Below, in pieces: positions 1 to 12,160 of a DNA stretch of 64,000 nucleotides. Both the position numbers and the translations under genes were made by a program. This DNA comes from Anthopleura xanthogrammica. Lineage: Eukaryota; Cnidaria; Anthozoa; Actiniaria; Actiniidae. The stretch is taken from the NCBI GenBank assembly GCA_964019055.1, contig OZ025217.1, positions 1,948,501-2,012,500 of the forward strand. The letters are read 5' to 3'. Position 1 is the first letter of the stretch. Each line of letters opens with the position of its first letter. Below the pieces are notes generated by a model that saw only the letters and a program-made list of their open reading frames with translations, ran no database searches and was not told the DNA's origin.

Positions 1-359
1 AATCCTCCAACCTCCTTAACTCATCATGCCAGCCGGCGTCTGTTGTCTTGTTTTAGTAATTCATTGGCAGCTAGTCGGGCCTTGCATAACCACTTGGAGT
101 GACCGTTACACGTGCGCGCTTCTTAACATGTGATTGTAATATTTCTGTTATATTTGTCATGGAAAGTCTTCAGTGCAAGTATTTTATTATGTTGTCCACG
201 TTATGTCAATGGTATTGAGAAACAGTGTGAAGGATATACCCGATTTTGGCGCACTCAGTGACTTTTTTTCGAAACCACGCCTATACCATTAACGATTCTT
301 CTGGAAAAATCGAACTGAAAAAACTAGGGATTTTTTTTTTAGTCTTCGCTGCTGCTCAG

Positions 360-360
360 G

Positions 361-405
<45 letters not shown>

Positions 406-417
406 TACTGCTGTTGC
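360..417. repeat. CTG/CAG trinucleotide microsatellite
   Basis: A nearly uninterrupted run of CTG units with a few TTG or CTA variants. Open frames across it read poly-Leu on one strand and poly-Ala on the other, with no conserved flanking protein sequence, so I treat it as a non-coding simple repeat. A GTTGTTGTT run follows at about 430-440. Confidence 0.9.
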
Positions 418-3347
418 AGGGGTATTTTTTGTTGTTGTTGTTCTGGTGCTGTTCTTTTTGCATCTTGCAGAAATCATCACACGCACACACACACAGCGGA
501 CCATGCGGAAACGGGCGTTAACGCTGAACAAGTCTGCATTTCCTGGGGGTCAAAACTGAAGTGAATGTATTTACACTAAAAAGGGATTACAGGGAACTAT
601 CACGAAAGGACAGCAGGATTGTACTGACTTTTAGCACCACCCTCCGGCGAAATGTAATCCATTTTATCAGTTTTTCTCCGACGTTTCTTGCGCGTCTACG
701 AGCATGCGTAGTCCAATATCCCTCTTTCGTCTGTTATGTAGACTCTTGCAATCGGGCGGAATTAGAGACATGGGATGCGGGAGCTCATCATGAATGCAAA
801 ATGCAACACCTGAACCAAATCCAACGGTCAAATTTTATCGAAACCTCAAGCAGCCTTCAGGCTGATCTAAGTCAGGGCATGGCACCTCGCTGATCCCATA
901 ACTGACTGCAGTGATCCATCATTAATTCTTAATGTTCTCCCTTGCGTGAAAAATATCATAGATCTTGTTGGAAGACCGGAAGGCATCGAAAGCTTTTTTT
1001 CCCAGAGGGGCAGTTTATACAAATCCTTATCCGGACTCAGGAAAAATACATGATGTTAGCGGCCTGTTAGGTCGGATTCAGCTTAATACAGCTAGCGATG
1101 AAACTATTGACTAAACATGGTGACATATTGAGATCAGAGCATAGCATTAACCTTTCCCTACGAACCACGACGGAGATAGAGTTAACTCCCCCAAGGAACC
1201 AGCTTTTAAGATGTGGTAGTGTTTGGCTGTTGGATAGGATATGGTCTACAGAACCGTAATTTACTGAGTCCTTGGAAAAAAGCTTGGAAACTTTTGATAT
1301 AAAATCGTGAACAGGCAAAAAATGATCCGGAAACTTAGACCATCATTACAGGAAAAGTTCTTTAATATCACAGTACACAAGGTCGTGGCAGGGGATCTGC
1401 CCGGAAATCACAGGGAAATTTTCCTGCAGCAGTTTACAAGCTCACCTCTGGGGACTTACTGACGGAAGATTCACATGTCTAAGCGATAGGCACTTACGGC
1501 CGGCTCTTTCCGAGGAAGGGGGGTAAAGAGGATCAGCAACACCTTATAAATTTTCAAATAGTTTGTCAGTCTAGACCCCCTACCTCTAAAACTCATGGAC
1601 GTGCGTTTGAGGTTAGCTTTCACAAGCACGACAAGCAGACGCAACGGACGAAAATTGTGTTTGAATTCCCTTTAAATCCCCTCCATTTCATCAGAAATTC
1701 CTCATTGGCAATTATCTTTTTCACAAGCATTTACTTTCACGCTTGTGAATGAGTCGCATAATAAAAACTGGTTTTCAAAGAAATGCAGAGAATGGTAAAA
1801 TATCACAGGAATCAGAAAACTGCAAGCTCATGATCACGAATGCCGTGACGAGCCTGCTAACCAGCTTTATGTAAGTTAATTGAATGAATTAACCCTAACA
1901 GAGGAATCAAAATGTAAAGCCTCATATGGATTGAACGCACATGTACAACTACATACCCACAATAATTACTGTATAGTCAAATTACTTATTTGGTTAAGAT
2001 TAACCTTTGACCTTTCACCTCGCAATGTGCCGTTAAATTTAAGTATTGAAAAGCAAAACAGAAAGAAAGTCCATGTGGTATGATTTTGAAGTATAGTGTC
2101 ATATACACAGAACATGGGTTATAATCAGTAGATCTCAGTAAATTTTGCATAGATGATATTATGACGTAACTCATTTGTATCTGAAGAGCTGTACGTGAAG
2201 GCATTTTGGCCCGCTGCCTAAACAACTTTAGCTATTATTTTTCTGTTGTCAAAAAGCTTCATGGAACGGAAACTTCTGAAATTTTTAAACATTTTTTATA
2301 CTCCAAATGGTACTTGTCTTGCAATGCCTTATCAGGAGTTTTTTGGGGGGGTAATTTTCAATTTGGCTTTGATTATGGCCTCTCACGCGAGCCAGCGGAA
2401 GTAGAATCGGAACCGGAAACGGAAGTGCAATCACGCGAGTCGAATTGATAATGGATCCATATATAGGAGTAGAGGATGGCAGACGAGATTGCGCTCTGAT
2501 GAAGTTGAAGTTATGATTTTGGCCTCAATAAGGAAAGACGTAATAAAGAATCAGATAACTATGCTTGTGTCAAATATATTATAAAAATCAAAATTATACA
2601 GTATTTGTGTGTGTGTGCATCGTGATGCGTGGGGCTGTAGTGATACGTGGAGAGATTACTGAGCTTGGGATAATAAAAATATTAGTTCAGGTCTTTTTGC
2701 TAGCCCAAGATGCCCATTACTATGAATATTATCCTTAACTAGCTATAAATAGCTTATAATAATATTAATAAGAAAAATAAAAAGATAATAATAGTAATAC
2801 TTGACATAATAAATAACAATAAATAATAAATATCCCAGTAAGATTAAATGACTTAACTTGTACTTACAGTACTTTCATGAGTTGCTCTTTATCTTTAAAC
2901 TTCTATGATAAAAAGAGCAACAGCAATTTTATGAGTTAACTAAGAATAAACATACTCTTTGAAATTATCTGCATACTTCTGAAAATAATTTGTAATTCAT
3001 GCTGGATATATGCACTCAATAACACACTTCCAGGATACCATATTTACTTGATTAACCACCATGGTCCTCTTCAAATTTTTTTAGTGTTTCAGTCGTGGCA
3101 CTTATTTCGGGGCAGTACTTGTTTGAGGTTGGTGCTTTTGATATTTTAATTTTATTAGGGGTGGCGCTTAAACATGTAATTATGGTATGCTTTGCTTTCA
3201 TGCACAAAGATTTCATTATAAGACTCCATGCTAACATAGATTTATTATTTCTCCTGTCACAAATCACTGAGCATTTAGCACAGAGCCTCACATTGACAAC
3301 ATCGTGCATGAAAAGTGAAGCATGTCTTGGAAGTGGGCTTTCGTAAA

Positions 3348-3803
3348 ATCATTGTTGGGTTCAAAACAGAACAGAGAAGCTGAGACCAAAATGGTACATG
3401 GCAAGTATGATGTTATCTAGTGACCCGGGGGTAGGGGGGTACTTCGGGTCGTTTCGTACAGGATGCTCTGCCCAGACTCTCGACCCCTTACCCTTTTATA
3501 TACCAAATTTCGGTAAAAAGGTACCCCTTTTATAAAACTTTTTTTCCTATAAAGGCACCCCTTTCATATACCTTTGAAGAAAAGCTACCCCTTAATATAC
3601 CAAAATTCACAAATTCCCACCACCTTACTGTACCTGCGGCTTGAAAAAGGTGCCACTTTTGGGCAGAGCATCCCCATATAGTCCATCATAGGGAGTACCT
3701 ACCCCCCCCCCCCCCCCCTCCCAGGGTCTAGATAATGATGTCATTTCCCAGAATACTTTTCGGTGTCAGCTTCTATTTTCTACATTTTGAACCCAACAAT
3801 GAC
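3348..3803. mobile_element. Non-autonomous TIR element (MITE-like), about 455 bp
   Basis: The left end (from about 3348) carries TCATTGTTGGGTTCAAAA, and the right end (to about 3803) carries its reverse complement. Imperfect pairing continues about 75 bp inward, through the AAGCTGA and TCTAG segments. The interior is made of degenerate TACCCCTTTTATA units and a C-run at about 3704-3720. There is no coding capacity. I could not define a target-site duplication. Confidence 0.7.
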
Positions 3804-3807
3804 TTTT

Positions 3808-3957
3808 CAATAGTCTCATTCACATTTCCCTGCGCCATCTTGAAAGGTAGCCATGCCTTTGCATCAAAGCGAGACGAATGGTGAGCTCAAATGATAGAGA
3901 CATAAAGGCATGGCTACCTTTCAAGATGGCGCAGGAAAAATGTGAAAGGGACTACTG
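3808..3957. mobile_element. Hairpin (foldback) element with arms of about 50-55 bp
   Basis: The left arm (about 3808-3865) contains CGCCATCTTGAAAGGTAGCC and the right arm (about 3905-3957) contains its exact reverse complement. A loop of about 40 bp separates them, and the outer parts of the arms are less perfect. It directly adjoins the preceding element. Each arm carries a CAAGATGGCG core, which resembles the YY1/TISU consensus. Confidence 0.75.
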
Positions 3958-4447
3958 AGTTTATATAAAGGAATGGGATAAGGAAGGAAGGGGATAGTCT
4001 AGTTAACTTTAATAATAGAATACAATACTGCTTGTACTTTTTCATGGGTTTATCATGTGCACAGTCCAGCTAACATGTCTGGGTTTAATACATAATTTGT
4101 ACTGAATTTTTGGAGTCCAAAAATTACCTTTGTGTTGCAGGCTTCCATATTATTCAAAACTGAGTTTCAATTTCTTTTAAACAGTGCTGTTGTCTTCTAT
4201 TGTGCTTGCCCTGAAAAAAAAATCAGCTGATAATATTTTTTATAAATCTATAAAATTTCAAAGAAGTTAGCTTAATTTGTATATACATTCTATATATAAA
4301 TTCAAACTCGGTTAAAAATCATACCTTTGGATGTATAAATGTGGCTTGTATCTCACAGTCTCATAAAAAGAAAATAAACTTCGCAATATTGAGAGAAATG
4401 ATGAAAACTTATCACTCTTTAACTTGCTGACTTCAACATTTTTTCAA

Positions 4448-4461
4448 TTTTGGCGCGAAAA
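4448..4461. promoter_or_regulatory. E2F-like palindromic site upstream of EIF3J
   Basis: TTTTGGCGCGAAAA lies about 75 bp upstream of the EIF3J ATG. It matches the E2F consensus TTTSSCGC in both orientations. Function is inferred from the match and position only. Confidence 0.5.
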
Positions 4462-4535
4462 GCACCGTGGGGGGTCCACAGCGAAGCATCCTGGGATAAC
4501 ACGATATGCGCATGTCAAGTACAAATCATACCAAA

Positions 4536-7500
4536 ATGGCGGACTGGGGTACGTGTTCTTAGTATTTGACTATAACCATGGTTTTTTTTAACTTCTAGAC
4601 CGGCGATTGCTTTAATTTATACTTTAATTCTTTAAACAGATGATGAAGATTTCGAGCCCACGAATTTTGACGAGAAAAATGCTACAGATAAGTGGGAAGG
4701 CGAGGATGAAGATGACAATGATGTAAAGGTGTGAGCGTTTTTCTTTCCTTATGAGATTTCACTATGGCTTCCTACTATCTTGTTTTCTTCGCTGTTCTTT
4801 CTTTTCTAATAATAAGAACTAATGTTTAATATTCTAAAGGAAAATTGGGATGATGAAGAGACCGAGGAAGGACAGAAAAAGGAAGAAACAAGCGAAAGTA
4901 AGTGATTTTGTAAGACTTCATTTTTAACCATGTGAGTGGAAATTATATTAAATATTGTCACGTGGAGAAACAAGTCGTCTTTAAAATGATTTCTACCTCA
5001 TTGGAAAAGATAAAAAGTACGAAAAAAAATTGTTATTAGAAATCAAGAAAAAATTTGCTATAATTTGAGACTGAGTTTTTGATGACTTGTAATAATTTTC
5101 AACCAAAAATGGGTAAAAACCTATTGATATAAGCTTAATATAAAAAGAGCAGTCAAGGTGAAAATCAGTCTTACATCCATGGGAATTTAGATTATTTTTA
5201 TTGGTAACAATTATTATTATTATGCCACTTTTAAAATTACATAATCTATGATTACGTACTCCAGACTTCTAGGCTTATAGCTTCCAACAATCAAAAAAAT
5301 TACTTTAACCCACATATCGAATTGGAATTTAGCTGGTTAGGATTTACAGAGGAAGGAAAACTGGAGACCCTAAAGAAAAACCCTCGAATCAAGTTAGAAA
5401 CCTAACAAAATAGATGAAGTTTTGATTTTTTGGCTTTACCATTTCATTGCAGGCAAAACAGCACTACCAACAAAAAAGAAAAAAAGACCTTTAAAAGATG
5501 TTTTAAGAGAAAAAGAAGAAAAGAGAATTGAAGAAGCCAGATTGAAAGCAGAATTGCAGAAACAAATGGAGGTATAATTTTTTTCATAACTCAGGCACTT
5601 TAAATTTATAAATACATTTTTGGTTTCAGATAATGTCTGGCCAGAATTGGAACTTGTCTGGTCAAATCTTTGCCTTGCTGGTCATTTTGACCAGTAACAT
5701 TCAGGGCTTGACACTAACATACATCTACTAGTCTCAGGTTTGCTGTGGACTAGTGGGAAAAAGACCTTGGGACTAGTGATTATCCACAGTGACTAGCCCA
5801 AGGACTAGTACCTAAAAAAGTTAGTGTCGAGCCCTGACATTGAACCAGAAACAAGGTATTACCAAGTTCAAACTAATTTAACTGGTCATCATAATTGGCA
5901 ACTGGCCGGCTATTTTTTCAAGCCCTGACTATGGATTTTATTCTAACTAAACCGAACATCAATTTTTTTTGAGTCCTGAAACAACCGCTGGCCTAATCCA
6001 AGTCAGTTAAGGCATAGTTAACTCGTAGATCAAATTGAGGTTTGGTATTTTTGGTTTTGTGGAAGTAGGAAAACAAAGGAACCCTTGAATCAAGGGACAA
6101 GAGACCCAAAAAACTTTAGCTGCTCACATGTGATACATCTTCAACAAATCAAACCAAATCAGATTATTATTTGCTATGCAAAGGGTGGTTGTAATTTTAT
6201 AAATGCTCATTGCTGGGATCTTGATTGTTATCTTAGGAAGAAGAGCCTATGACAGCAGAGGAACAAATGGCTGAAAAATTACGGCAACAGAAGTGAGTAA
6301 TAGTGTTATTTCTTGTTAATAAAATAAACTTTTATTTTTAAACTAAAAATGCTAATAATAATAATAATTATAATAAAAAAAATGTGTGAAAAAATACACT
6401 TTTAGGTTGTCGATGATGGTAGTGATAGTGGTGCTGATGAAGGTGATATTGATGATGAACTTATTAGTGATGATGATGATGGTTGTAGTGGTGGCTAGGA
6501 CAATAGTGTTGATGATGATGACATGATGACAATAATTTGCTTATTTTCTCAGATTACAAGAGGAGTCAGATTTGTTATTAGCAATGGATACATTTGGTAA
6601 GGATTTGTTTAAAAATAATCTTCCATTTGCTCCAAAAAGTTTTATGATTTGAGGAGCTATTTTGAATTTGAGAAGCAGTGTGAAATCCGCTGGTCAGTTG
6701 CCAGTCATGATGACCAACCAAACTAGTTTTTGCTCAGTCATGCCTCATTTCTTGCTCGACGTTACTGGCAGAACAAAATGTCTGACAAGGCAAAGATTTG
6801 ACTGGACAAGTTTAAAGTTCTGACCAGACATTGTCCAATGCCTGGCTGTTATTTTTAGCCTGTATCCAAACAGCTTGAAGTTGGTTCAAAAATTTGGCTT
6901 CTACTGATGTTTCCAACTCACTTCTCGGTGTTTGGTTATCAGAAGAAACATACTTAGTCTTTCAATCTGACGTAACACAACACAACACAACTCATTTTTC
7001 TTGCTCTCTTTGACTTTACCACCCAGGTTCAACCAAGAAGGAGGAAACGTCTACAACAAATAATTTAGATTCAATGAACCCAAAGACACTAGAAGAATTT
7101 ACAGAATATAGTAAAATGCTAGTAGACAAGTTGTCTCAAATGGAGGTAATACACCAAGCAAAATGTTCACTACATAAGTAATTTTCAGAGATAGTCAATA
7201 GGCCTTTTCTAAATTTGCTTGGATGGCCGCCACTGGTTTTAAGTCATGGTTAATCACCTCACAATTGGCTCAGTTGGTTTGGCATTGAACTATTGTGTGG
7301 GAGGTTGTGGGTTCAAGCCTCAGCCGGACCAACACTCGAGGTTAAAATATCGTATATTTATGGCCATCCAAATGAATTTTTGAAATGTTTATATTTTGTT
7401 CTTTTTATTACCTAGCATTAGCCCAAGCTAGACCACAATGCATCTTGTTTGGGTCACCCAAAATGTTCTATTTTTTGTCAGTACATACTCATCAATCTTA

Positions 7501-8880
7501 TTAATTTTTTTCCTTTTCAGTCTAGTGCCTTATATGTTCAATTCCTGGATGATATGCTTAGAGATTTATGTGCAAGTTGTGAGTACAATAGATGTTTTAC
7601 TTTAGGTGTAATGTTTTCCCATTTCAGACCTGTGTCATTCCCTAGAGTTTTTTGTTTAGCAGTTGCGCATGCTAAGACACATGAATATGGATACAACTCA
7701 AACAAAGAATCTTATTCTCCAGAGAATGGTCTGACGTGGTCTGAAATGGGGAAATATTATACCCAAGCTAAAAGGCTCTATTAAATTAACTCCCTTCCCT
7801 TTAATTTGGTTCTATCTCCTCCCTCCCAAAATAATCCTTGTCAATATATTTTTCCTTTGAGGATCACAAGATGACATAAATTAGACCAACTATCCCTTCC
7901 CTTCTGTCTCCTCCCTCCCTACAAAATCCTCTTCAAAATCTTTTTCCTTGGGAGTTGAAAAATAATGGTTTTAATATAAGGCCAATGAAGGGAACTACAA
8001 AAAAGTATTAAAAAATTAATGCTTTTTAAAATTTATTTTTTACAGTGGACGCAGATGACATAAAAAGATTATCAACTACCTTGAATTTGCTGCATTCTGA
8101 AAAAGTCAAAGCACAAAGGGTGAGCATCATAAACTAGGAAAGCATTTTGAATTTCATATTGTGTTGGGGAATATCACAGACCAGTAGACCATTTGCACTA
8201 ACAGTTCACATGATCACAACCTTCTTAAATCAAGCACCAGTGTCAAAATGTCAGAAGTCCAAAAGTGAAAAGAACATCTTGATATTAGTATGAAGGTGAA
8301 GTTTCAGATCAAACTATGTGACAGAGAAGAAAAACTCAAAAATAAAACTCTAAGACCCAGTTCAGATGCCAAACTTTTGCCTTGTTGAATCTTATTGCCT
8401 TTGAGGCCAGCAACTACTGTAAGAAACACAGAGAGAGATCTCCTATATAAGACATCAGCTCTTTTGCTTAGCCCCAGGAGATGATAATTATGTGTTTGGG
8501 CTGCATGCTTCTACCAGTGCTCAACTTCAAGGGCAATACACCTCCGTTGTTTGTTGTGCCCATTACAGATCACGTGATGCCACTCTTGGGAGTTGATTCT
8601 TTCATGTGTAAATATTTTAACAAAAGAACATTTCTCAAGGGAATGTCATGTGGTCTGAAATGGGCAATTGGCATACGAAGGTAAAGAGGTCTTAGATTTG
8701 ACACAGCAAAAGTTCGACCTCTGAACTGGGCCTAAAACAACATTTTCCTTTAAACAGGGCAAGACAAAAGGAAAAGGAAAAGCCAAGAAAGTGAATCTAG
8801 CTGGAGGAACCAAGGGCGGCAAAAAAGACGATATGGATTATAGCCTTGATCTTGGAAATGAATTTGATGATTTTATGTAG
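4536..8880 (+). CDS. EIF3J: Eukaryotic translation initiation factor 3 subunit J
   Basis: EIF3J is the loosely attached subunit of the eIF3 complex. In characterised homologues it binds the 40S decoding centre and helps recruit eIF3 and recycle ribosomes in the cytoplasm. I joined ten exons by GT-AG sites with phases that agree: 4536-4548, 4640-4728, 4840-4897, 5453-5571, 6237-6292, 6553-6596, 7027-7145, 7521-7578, 8046-8119, 8758-8880. They give 753 nt, or 250 aa, close to the usual size of about 258 aa. The N-terminus starts MADWDDEDFEP and is very acidic, as in the family. A Lys/Glu-rich helical middle follows, and the C-terminus is a basic KGKGKAKK stretch ending in an acidic DLGNEFDDFM tail. 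The start lies in a CCAAAATGGCGGAC context, similar to the TISU element. A MITE begins about 10 bp after the exon 8 donor, and other repeats lie in introns 4, 6 and 7. Confidence 0.96.
5628..5945 (+). repeat. Dispersed repeat family (TGTCTGGCCAGAATTGGAAC), interrupted copy
   Basis: This intronic sequence recurs at about 27345-27465 in the same orientation and at about 6690-6855 in the opposite orientation. Shared segments include TTTGCCTTGCTGGTCATTTT and the GGTCATCATAAT region. The copy is split by a small hAT-like MITE at 5702-5836. No protein is encoded, and the family is unnamed here. Confidence 0.65.
5702..5836. mobile_element. hAT-like MITE, 135 bp, with ACATT duplication
   Basis: The ends are CAGGGCTTGACACTAAC and GTTAGTGTCGAGCCCTG, which are 17-bp inverted repeats with one mismatch. 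They are flanked by ACATT on both sides (5697-5701 and 5837-5841). CAGGG...CCCTG termini are typical of hAT elements. Those usually make 5-8 bp duplications, so the assignment is likely but not proven. It is nested in the dispersed repeat at 5628-5945. Confidence 0.75.
6690..6855 (-). repeat. Second copy of the dispersed repeat, inverted
   Basis: This segment in EIF3J intron 6 carries GACCAGACATTGTCCAATGC and TGACCAACCAAACTAG, the reverse complement of parts of the 5628-5945 repeat. It is a non-coding fragment. Confidence 0.55.
7257..7345 (+). repeat. tRNA-derived SINE head, partial
   Basis: The sequence has a box-A-like TTGGCTCAGTTGG and, downstream, GGTTCAAGCCT, which fits the RNA polymerase III box B consensus GGTTCRANNCY. 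The body does not fold as an intact tRNA by eye. It is a SINE fragment in EIF3J intron 7. Confidence 0.5.
7587..7783. mobile_element. MITE family A copy (TTTCAGACC ... GGTCTGAAATGGG), about 195 bp
   Basis: The termini resemble AATAGACCTC..., and the subterminal GTAATGTTTTCCCATTTCAG pairs with CTGAAATGGGGAAATATTAT at the other end. Related copies lie at 16106-16303, 28517-28713 and 34816-34970, with truncated ones near 8576-8690, 13583-13705 and 43387-43500. This copy lies in EIF3J intron 8 beside the donor. No coding capacity. Confidence 0.8.
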
Positions 8881-9146
8881 ATGGAAAAACTTAAATAATT
8901 TGTGCAGACTCCTCAAAAACTGGTCAACAGATTACATAAGACTTAATTACCCTGAACTCTAGACCATGCATCCTGAACTCTAGACCATGCATCCCAAGAA
9001 TTGAGAATAGAATTCTGAGATATAGTACAAGGTATAGCCCCCTCTGAAGAAACTCTTGCTTTTCACGTTTTTGGGGGTCTTGTGTAGATTTGGAAAAGCA
9101 ATGGACACTTGTCTCCAGAGCCCTGTCATTCTTACTTGGTATGCTT

Positions 9147-9653
9147 GGCAAAATGTCAGAGACTCTGGGAAACCCTAGAATGACTTGCAGTAGCCAGAAA
9201 TATTGCTTCATGCACAAATTTGCATTATAGCTAGAGCATGTGCTTCTTACTGCGATTCTCAATATTCTGCGAACTCAGACATTTCAATGGCTTGTTGTGA
9301 AATTGGTTTTTCGCTGCTGTCAATCAAAACTTATTAGTCTGTACCTTTTATGTTTCTGACTGGCGGCAGTGAAAATACAAATTCCAACAGGAAACTCACA
9401 ACTACCGAGTTCGCAGAATATTGAGAACCGCAGTAAATTATGGTGTTTTATTTTACTCCTCCCAAAAAGCTGTTTTTATTGCTTTACAGCTGCACTGCCA
9501 TTTAATCAACTCCCGAGGCAATTGTTATCATTTATTGCAAGAGCTCTTGTGATTGCGAGAGTAGTATTTCAATCAATTATTGTGACAAATATTCTAACCA
9601 ATTAGAGCTCTTGGAACTTCTAGGGTTTCCCAGAGTCTCTGGCAAATTGTTGG
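9147..9653. mobile_element. Nested foldback elements
   Basis: The outer arms share AGAGACTCTGGGAAACCCTA (about 9157-9176) with its reverse complement at about 9621-9640. Inside sits a second element, 9248-9435, whose ends TACTGCGATTCTCAATATTC and GAATATTGAGAACCGCAGTA are 28-bp inverted repeats with one mismatch. Both are non-coding. Confidence 0.7.
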
Positions 9654-9875
9654 GTGAGTCGGGAGTGTGCAATGGAAAAATAGAATATCCCTAGTCTTTC
9701 TCATTATGTTGTACACAGGAGCCGTAACCACAAACCCTGATTTTATGTTACCTTCAGAGATTCTATTTTAGTTAGTTTACAAGATGCATATAATAAGAGC
9801 TTATTTAAAATCTACAGGCTTAAGATTTTTAGAAGTGTTTTCACTGTGATGTATGCTATATTCAAATATATTAAG

Positions 9876-10096
9876 GAACAGACACACGATGCGATTTTTT
9901 CATGCAATGCCGCAAAAAGTATAGATCACACTGTGTGACCACCTGTGCGTTGTGACGCATTTGGAGACATTGCAAAAAGTAGAAACTACGGTAGTTCTAC
10001 TTTTGCGACATCGACTGTGACGAATCTCACCGTGTAAACACAATGTTGCACGGGTGGTCACACTGCACAATGTAGTATTGTGTGTCCGCACCATAA
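9876..10096. mobile_element. MITE family C copy (ACACGATGCG termini)
   Basis: The terminal GACACACGATGCG on the left pairs imperfectly with the reverse complement of GTGTGTCCGCACC on the right. The interior has several GTCGCAAAA/TTTTGCGAC inverted motifs. A related copy is at 15262-15463 in a CNTLN intron. Confidence 0.7.
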
Positions 10097-10591
10097 TGGA
10101 CCTTTCTCATGCTGCAGCCATGTTGATTGGAACATTTGATTTCCCCCTGTGTAGCCCCACATTTAAGCTTTTCAGGACACAGGTTACACAGGTTTAAAGT
10201 GGCTATGACACATCTGAAAAAAATGTCATAGTTTGAGTGCTGTCTTGAAGTCATTAACTTCAAGACACTGCACTCAAATTGATTTTTTTTTTGATCAGTC
10301 AACAGCTCACCTCATGAATCTATTCTGAGAATATTGTCAGTTGTGTCATAGGCACTTTAAACAAGGTTTTCATTCTCATGGAAATAAACATGGCTCCACA
10401 CCATGTGATAAAGGTCCATGCAAAACGGAAATTAATTGGTTAAATCAAAGCAAGGTGTAAAATCTTTCTTTCATTCAAATTTGTTACTCTTACGGCTAAT
10501 ATTCCGACATCCCAATGTAACTTTAACACTAAGAAGGAATTCAATAATCTGATAGAATAGATTACAATAGACTGGAACATAATGGCAACAT

Positions 10592-10730
10592 TATAGACCC
10601 CTTCCAACATGTCAGAGTGCCACTCAATTTAGAGGACAAATAAATAGGTTTCCAATTCTCAAGAGATTGAAATTCTTTTGTTTTGTCCTCCAAATTGAGC
10701 TGCTTTGACATCACATGGAAGAGGGCTATA
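10592..10730. mobile_element. MITE family B copy (TAGACCCCTT ... AAGGGGTCTA type)
   Basis: About 139 bp. The subterminal sequence TTTAGAGGACAAA pairs with TTTTGTCCTCCAAATTGAGC. Sister copies are at 23968-24104 and 36496-36629, with a half copy at about 14249-14290. In each, the outer part carries a CACGTGAC or similar core. No open reading frame. Confidence 0.75.
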
Positions 10731-12160
10731 GATAGCACCTATTCCGAGTTCATTCAACAGGATGCTTTGTGGTCTAGCTTCTTTACAAATAATACTGTGA
10801 AAAATTTAAAGTTCTTTGTACCCAAGCTAGACCAGAATGCACCCTGTTTGCTATCTCAGAAAAGGTATATGGTATGAAATTGACAGCATCTGTTGAACCA
10901 ATGGTAGTGCATGAAATCACTGCCTATCCAATCAAAATGCTTGAACCCTGTACTGTCATGGTTACACAGAGCAGTCATGTTAAATCTTAGACTGATAAAA
11001 TAAGTTGGTCCCAGTTCGCTCTCTATGTCACCATTCACAAAGGAGCGAAACTACAACTTAATCAGTCTAGTTAAATCTGCCTTAAGCCAATAATTGTATG
11101 GAGCAGTAAGCTGTGATATCAACTTCTGAGCCTAATAAAACAGAGATGCTAAAATGATAAAAAAGAGTTCCGTTATTTATTTCATGATAAGCCATGCTCG
11201 GGTTAGAGTAATCTGCTTTCAAGTGGTCTCTTAAGCCCTTGCTAAATGAAGAAAAATTTTCAGCAAAATATGCTTCTGCAGTATGGCAGAAATATGCTCA
11301 AAATCCACAATTTATCCCTGTGCAAACTACAAACAATTGAGTCCAAAATCTATTATAATTTCTATATATTTATGAAGCTGTCACAAAATATCGACTACAT
11401 CTGTTCCTCTGGCTCTAAGTTTGCAATTATAGGAACCTGTGTTGTCTGCTATGATATGGGGGAGATTGGGATTGGGATGTAAGGGGATTATGAGCAACAA
11501 GATTGTGCAACTCGTCATACAACATTGTGTTGCAAGTTGCAGAGTGAATTTGGCTTATATTACTACCCTGTGTGGCAACAAAATTTTGTTGGGACCAGAA
11601 GACTTTGATGCAGAAGTAAAATCTTTTTCTACTCTCTGCAACAAAGAAAATGTTGAAAATAAGAATGGAAGTTTTTGTTTTCCCGTACTGTTAGCTTAGC
11701 TTGCATCAACAATATTTTCAAAAATAGGTCTATGATATTTGTCCAAGAGGATATAAGCTTACTGATCCTAAGAATAATACATAAAAATACAAAGTTTATA
11801 CAATTTTAGAAAAAATTTAATATTTCAACAATTTATAAATTTTTCCATTAAAATATGCAAATTAGCTCACGACCAATAAAATATAAACACGTGGATTCTA
11901 TAAAATTCAAGAAATTTTAGAAAATTCAAAGGCAATCGAAGCAGCAAGACTTTCTCCCTACTGAAATACAAAGTCTTTAGTCAAAGATATTTAGGAATCC
12001 ATCCCAACACCTAATCATTCTGCTCATGAATTTTGTACACGTAAGCTAATAAGAAACCACAGGAGTGAAGCGATAGAAACGCTTGATCCATTCATCTTAC
12101 GCTAAAATCTGCATATTAAAATCCATAATTTTAAGTGTATTGTCCATGGTGATAATTTCT

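Larger units (their letters stand above)
1..4535. other. Intergenic region, no supported gene
   Basis: I find no convincing coding exon here. The region holds a CTG/CAG repeat (about 360-417), AT-rich DNA around 2740-2850, a TIR-bounded element at about 3348-3803 and a hairpin element at about 3808-3957. Short open frames over the CTG repeat encode only leucine or alanine runs and look like artefacts of the repeat. The last 100 bases are the presumed promoter of EIF3J. Confidence 0.6.
8881..12160. other. Intergenic region filled with foldback elements
   Basis: No exon could be supported between EIF3J and the NUPR1-like gene. The space holds a nested inverted-repeat pair (9147-9653, with a smaller one at 9248-9435), a family C element (about 9876-10096), a hairpin at about 10215-10275, a family B element (10592-10730) and part of a family D element (about 11485-11600). 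The rest is AT-rich and featureless to me. Confidence 0.6.

Noticed and set aside
246..531. Poly-Leu (+) and poly-Ala (-) open frames
   Set aside because: They are created by the CTG/CAG microsatellite and have no conserved sequence around them.
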